Below are positions 60,131 through 64,000 of a DNA stretch of 64,000 bases, piece after piece. The translations under genes and the position numbers were made by a program. This DNA comes from Cylicocyclus nassatus (taxonomy: Eukaryota > Nematoda > Chromadorea > Rhabditida > Strongylidae), in assembly GCA_958299035.1 (NCBI GenBank), contig CATQJL010000001.1, forward strand, positions 4,092,399-4,156,398. Direction: 5' to 3'. How positions within the stretch are numbered: the first letter of the stretch is position 1; every line of letters starts with the position of its first letter. The notes beneath the pieces were generated by a model. The model made no database searches. It was given only the letters and a program-made list of their open reading frames with translations, and had not been told where the DNA came from.

Positions 60131-60680
60131 TTAACACGTTTCGGACCGCGAAATCGCGCGCGGCGAAAAAGAGTGTACTTTCAGCCGTTAGCCTACAAAG
60201 GGACCTTATTTCGCAGCCTGTGGGCCACATTTGTGATCAGCATGTCAGATAAGCTCCATATCTAAAGTTCTGAGTGAATTCGAAGTGTTTGAATTTTGTC
60301 GCTTGAGAGGGACTTTTGTGCTTTCTTGAAAGATAGGAACAAGAACTCAGATTCTAATAGTATTCAAAAGTATCTATGTTGTACACGGTACACATCATTA
60401 TTGAAACTAGGGTTTTTCTCTTCGAAATCAAAGCAAAGAAAAGTTGCGACGTCGCACGCGTCGTTCGCGTCGCCGCACTTCGTTGCAACTGTTGTTCGAT
60501 TTGTGCTCATATCTCCTAAACAAATAGCGGCGGCACAACTCTACAGGGTCACTTGGAAAGTAGAAGCTTTAGCCTTTGACTTGATAACCTTGGGCTAAGA
60601 GAAAACCTCCTGTAAACGTCAAAAAGATCCTTCAAAGCAGGGTGCTGCACCATGTGCAGCACCGGTCCGAAACGTGTTAA
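60131..60680 (-). mobile_element. 550-bp TTAA-flanked element, copy 2
   Basis: Inverted copy of 54673-55222, identical in length, with matched termini and landmarks (gacgcgtcgttcgcgtcgcc, agtccctctcaagcga and its complement). Its right TTAA is also the left edge of the element at 60677. Confidence 0.9.
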
Positions 60681-61035
60681 GGCAGTGTCCGAGCAGATTT
60701 GGAGCACATAATTTCGACGCATTACCAAAGCGTATCTCCATGCAAGGCCTAGCCCAGCTGCAAATAAAATACGGCTTCTGAAGCGAGAAAACACCTGCAA
60801 AGTGTGGATTGACCTTCCCTTCGATTCAGTAGCTCCTTCCAAAAGCAGGAAATTGCACCAGGACACGCCGCGGCAGCCAATGACACGTCGCGGCAGTGCC
60901 CTGGCGCCATTTCCTGCTTCGTTGAGGACGACACTGAATAGAGCGGGTCTGTTCATACTTCTGAAGCTGTAGCTTGAGTGGAGAGCCCGCCTCAGTAACT
61001 TGTTGAAATTAGGAGCTCCTTCCCGGACACTACCT
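60677..61035. mobile_element. TTAA-associated MITE family, copy 4
   Basis: Left end TTAAGGCAGTGTCCGAGCAG, right end inverted AAAGGTAGTGTCCGGGAAGG, with ttggagc/aggagct pairing just inside. Abuts the 550-bp element, sharing a TTAA. Confidence 0.65.
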
Positions 61036-61389
61036 TTGAACTTGTACACGAACTCTAACTTCTCATCTTCGAGAACAGTGTTGCCTATTTCCTGCACATT
61101 TGTTGTGCTTAGGCCCCTTTCAACATCTTGCAAAGGAGCTTCCCAAGGCATGGAAGGCAGGCACGAGAAGCCAAGACATAACGAAAGGCTAGCGCACTTT
61201 TGAGCACTTTTGATTATTTCCTTCACGAAACTTTGATCCAATGCAATCATTGATTCGAGTGATTTTCAATCATATTCAACCTACAGTCGCACTCTGCAAA
61301 AACGTGGTCTTGATCAGACTTGCAATGGAATGACGTGTAAATGCAAGGAAACAACTGGAAGAGGAAAGGGCGCGAGGGACAAAGGCAAC

Positions 61390-61535
61390 TTTCATATAGG
61401 CGAAGCATAGCACGCAAAGACTGCGGACGTATCGGCGTCTCTCTGATCGAGCGCTCTTTCGTTTCTCCTACCATCTGCTGTCTTTCCCATGCACGAGCTA
61501 TCTTGGCCGGACGCAGTGGCGCCCGGTCGTTGCGT
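61390..61535 (-). repeat. Dispersed coding-like repeat, copy 2
   Basis: The minus frame reads LRPAKIARAWERQQMVGETK and RETPIRPQSL, colinear with 28411-28560. Substitutions are spread but the frame stays open in both. Confidence 0.6.
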
Positions 61536-61654
61536 GAATGAACCGAGTATACATTTTAGATTATGTTGTAAGTCTTTTTATCTCTGAGCCTTAGCATTTT
61601 CTTGAGGATGAATGATTTCAATTGTTACATTATGCCGTATAGGTTGTTAGAGAT

Positions 61655-62371
61655 GATACTAGCATGATGCTGGTGCAGGGCTCCGCCAGGCTCTGTCAAA
61701 ACATTATAATAAGGTTCTATTCCTATCTCTATACAACCTTTCTCTTGCCCACTTCTACATGCCAGTTTCCTATTCCCGCTGTACTAGTGATCAGCATGCT
61801 CACTTACCCCCTGTGCCTCCCAGTCCCGTAGTTCAAACTTTGCAAAAAATCGATAAAATCGACAGAAGTAACAGATAATTCTGAAACTAATATCGTATTC
61901 GCAATAGCTAACTTATCCGGCTCCGCCTGGCCCTGTCAAAACACTATAACAAAGCTCCCGTCCCTATCTCCCGTACAATCTTCCCCTGTGGCCACTTCTA
62001 CATGCCCAAATCCCTACTTCCCCTGTGTTATTAATCAGCATGCTCATTTACCCCCTGTGCCAACTCCCAGCCCCGTAGCTCAGACTTTGCCAAAAATCGA
62101 TAAAATCAATAAAACTGACGGATAATTTTAAAAACTAATATTGTATTCGTAATCAGCACGTTCGATTACCCCCCCCCCCCCCTACACCAACTCCCAGCCC
62201 CGCAGGCCAAACTTCACAAAAAATCGATAAAAATCGACATCGATCGATAACGAAAAGTGGACTGTGACACCCGCCGGGGCCCGAAGTGTATGTGTGCCAA
62301 GTTTGGTCCGGATCGGTTGAGAAATGGAATTTTCTATTCGAAACATACGGCGGAGCCGGGTAAGCCAGCTA
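61655..62371 (-). repeat. Dispersed G-run repeat family, copy B (inverted)
   Basis: Inverted relative to copies A and C: (C)n runs near 62169, gtgccaactcccagccccgt, aaaatcgataaaatc, and tgtattcgtaatcagca. The right edge carries ggcggagccgggtaagccag followed by ctag, and the left edge an inverted diverged form, so the family seems to have terminal inverted repeats. Confidence 0.65.
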
Positions 62372-62626
62372 GTCGCTGATAAAATGGACACATGACCACT
62401 ACAAAAATTGATCTGCAGTCTAAAATCGCTGACAGACGTTTGATCGCAGAGCATTACCATGTTAACTACGGTTCAGATAACTGATAGAGAGGTACATTAA
62501 AATATTTATTCGTGAGCAGAGGCAATCATTACAAAGTGTGAACTACCATAAAACATCACTTCTTACAGAAATGTACAAAATGCGTTTACATACAATGCCA
62601 GTGAATGTATAAGTATAATAGATACT
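62372..62626. other. 3' flank of the cystatin gene
   Basis: AT-rich sequence; no gene seen. TTTATT near 62500 could be a minus-strand poly(A) signal. Confidence 0.35.
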
Positions 62627-63252
62627 TCAGAGACTTTCATGAGGTTCAACATCCCGAATCTTCTCTACGTTGAATTGCTCAAAGTTCTCCCATGGTTTCT
62701 CCCAGAGTTCCACTTTATACAGCTTAAAAATCAAGACTATTAGCCAGGACAAATTGCAAAATCCATAATAAAATTTTACCATTTTCCTTCCATCTTCCTT
62801 CAGCTCGCAATTAGCTGCGGAAAGTTCAGTGGCAGCAACATGCTGAAAAAATCTCAACAAGATTCACACCCTTATCTGCACTCTGGAAGCTCGGGTAGAT
62901 CTGATCACAACCGTATAGTATACAAACTGATAGATATTCGATACTCACCCCTTTCTTGCATTTTGATTCACCAAAAAGTACTTCAAACACGTATCGTACT
63001 CCAGCTACAACTTGGGATTCGGCTTTGAGAACCTGTAAATAAGATGCAGGGTATTTAAATTGAGGCAAAGAACACGGTTACTGGATTGTTTGATTTAACT
63101 AGTAAGTCATAGAAACTGTAACCCCTCATCTTTCCATCTATTCCATTTCAAACATATTGATAAACCTCGCGCTCTTATCAGTAGCTCGGCACAGAATGCC
63201 AACTGAACGTCTTCGCTTCTCTAATTTCAATGACAGCTTTTTGTAGTTTTGT
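62627..63252 (-). CDS. Cystatin with intact inhibitory motifs, 5' end unresolved (possible pseudogene)
   Basis: Type-2 cystatin, a secreted-type inhibitor of papain-like cysteine proteases. Minus-strand exons 63252-63181 (24 codons, LQKAVIEIREAK, then VPSY), 63032-62949 (28 codons, VLKAESQVVAGVRYVFEVLF), 62842-62780 (21 codons, with NCELKEDG) and 62722-62627 (31 codons plus stop). The first loop QVVAG and the second-loop ELWEKPWENF are both present, as are the paired cysteines. The last three exons have normal GT-AG borders. The 24-codon exon is followed by TGATAAG instead of a GT donor, and an in-frame stop sits there. No signal-peptide exon is visible before the divergent gene at 63541. It may be 5'-truncated, decaying or mis-assembled. 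Confidence 0.8.
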
Positions 63253-63540
63253 CTAAAAGAGCGCTTATACGTAATCCACTTCCATTTCGTTTCCCGAAAA
63301 AGAAAAAACTTCCTTAACCTCTCTGAGAAAATTCCCATGGTTTGAAATTATCACCTACGGAATCAATAAAGGCACTTTGGTTACAAAGGAAATGTTCAAT
63401 AGTAAAAAAAATCTTAAAAATTAGACATACGTATAGCTATTTTTAATCTACACCAAAGATCACTCTATGTAATCTGTAACCGCCATTATCTACCACCCAA
63501 TTCACTTCCTCCTAAAAATAACCTAAACGACAGTAGAAGG
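63253..63540. promoter_or_regulatory. Short divergent intergenic region
   Basis: Only 288 bases separate the cystatin exon (minus) and the transporter heavy-chain start (plus). An acceptor-like acgacag lies 8 bases before the ATG at 63541. No defined promoter elements are seen. Confidence 0.4.
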
Positions 63541-64000
63541 ATGTCCTCAACAAGCGAAACCACTTCTGGCACCGAAAGCACATCGAACACCGAATCTTCA
63601 ACATCAAGAGTGAGTTCTTATACTTTTTACCACATTTAGTCAAAGTTCCCCTGAAAGTCGCTCATTCGGTAAGCCTGCATCATCACCGTCCCCAAGCGCT
63701 AATAAACAGTAAGTTACGATTACAGAGCGATGCCGAACTCTACCTAAAGCCGCTTATTGGACTCACCGCTGAGCAGCTAAAAATAGCACAACAAAGCGCA
63801 TTTTGGAAGTTTTGGAGGTAGATTAAATCGTGAAAACGATATTAAAACCAGTTCATCTGATTTCAGAGTCACAATCATTGTCGTTTTCTGGGTGATCTGG
63901 ACTGGTATGGTAACCGGTGCGATATTGATCATTGTTTTGAACAACGGTGACCTGCCGAAGACCACAACCACTACCGCTCCAAGAACAACAGCCCATCAAT
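63541..64000 (+). CDS. 4F2hc/SLC3A2-like amino-acid-transporter heavy chain (ATGP type), 5' part
   Basis: Type II membrane glycoprotein that pairs with light-chain amino-acid exchangers and brings them to the plasma membrane. Exons 63541-63609, 63726-63817 and 63867 to the window edge join in phase. A Ser/Thr-rich cytosolic start (MSSTSETTSGTESTSNTESS) is followed by LIGLTAEQLKIAQQSAFWKF, the conserved cytosolic motif of the SLC3A2 N-terminal domain, then one transmembrane helix (IIVVFWVIWTGMVTGAILII) and a Thr-rich extracellular stem. The glucosidase-like ectodomain lies beyond the window. Closest known relatives are C. elegans atgp-1 and atgp-2; which one cannot be told from this part. Confidence 0.82.

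Noticed and set aside
63628..63713. Possible extra small exon in the transporter heavy-chain gene
   Set aside because: In the only phase set by exon 1 it has a stop, and exons 1 and 2 join in frame without it.

Overview
The window reads as nuclear DNA of a clade V parasitic nematode, most likely a hookworm or another strongylid. The conserved proteins are closest in my memory to Caenorhabditis elegans (APS-1, RPT-2, JMJC-1/NO66, an ATGP-type 4F2hc). Introns are mostly short, several start codons sit just downstream of a pyrimidine-rich acceptor that looks like a trans-splice site, and the intergenic DNA is packed with small inverted-repeat transposons. The species call is inference.

Layout. 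1-14.6 kb: almost gene-free; an edge exon on the minus strand, one small inverted-repeat element, simple repeats. 14.65-17.06 kb (minus): complete aps-1, sigma subunit of clathrin adaptor AP-1. 17.96-20.04 kb (plus): complete rpt-2, 26S proteasome ATPase. 21.1-25.75 kb (plus): a NO66-type JmjC hydroxylase with an acidic N-terminal half; its first exons are not settled. 26-35 kb: repeats, a mariner-like element and uncharacterised ORFs. 35.0-35.24 kb (plus): last two exons of an unrecognised gene with a poly(A) signal. 38.13-50.76 kb (plus): a five-exon secreted cystatin-like gene whose long introns contain nested fold-back transposons (39.6-44.4 kb) and an antisense non-LTR retrotransposon (46.2-49.2 kb). 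50-62.4 kb: nested transposons, including two 550-bp copies of one element, a LINE fragment and a 964-bp terminal-inverted-repeat element inside another repeat, and an 80-bp-unit fold-back. 62.63-63.25 kb (minus): a second cystatin with both inhibitory loops intact but no recognisable first exon. 63.54 kb to the right edge (plus): start of a 4F2hc-type amino-acid-transporter heavy chain.

Most notable. The two cystatin genes share exon phases and nearly the same exon sizes (24, 28, 21-22 and 30-31 codons). One keeps the QVVAG and PW protease-binding motifs; the other has lost both but keeps a signal peptide and an open frame across five exons. This suggests a non-inhibitory cystatin-fold secreted protein next to a possibly decaying inhibitor gene. 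The housekeeping genes (aps-1, rpt-2, NO66) show no obvious functional link beyond proximity.
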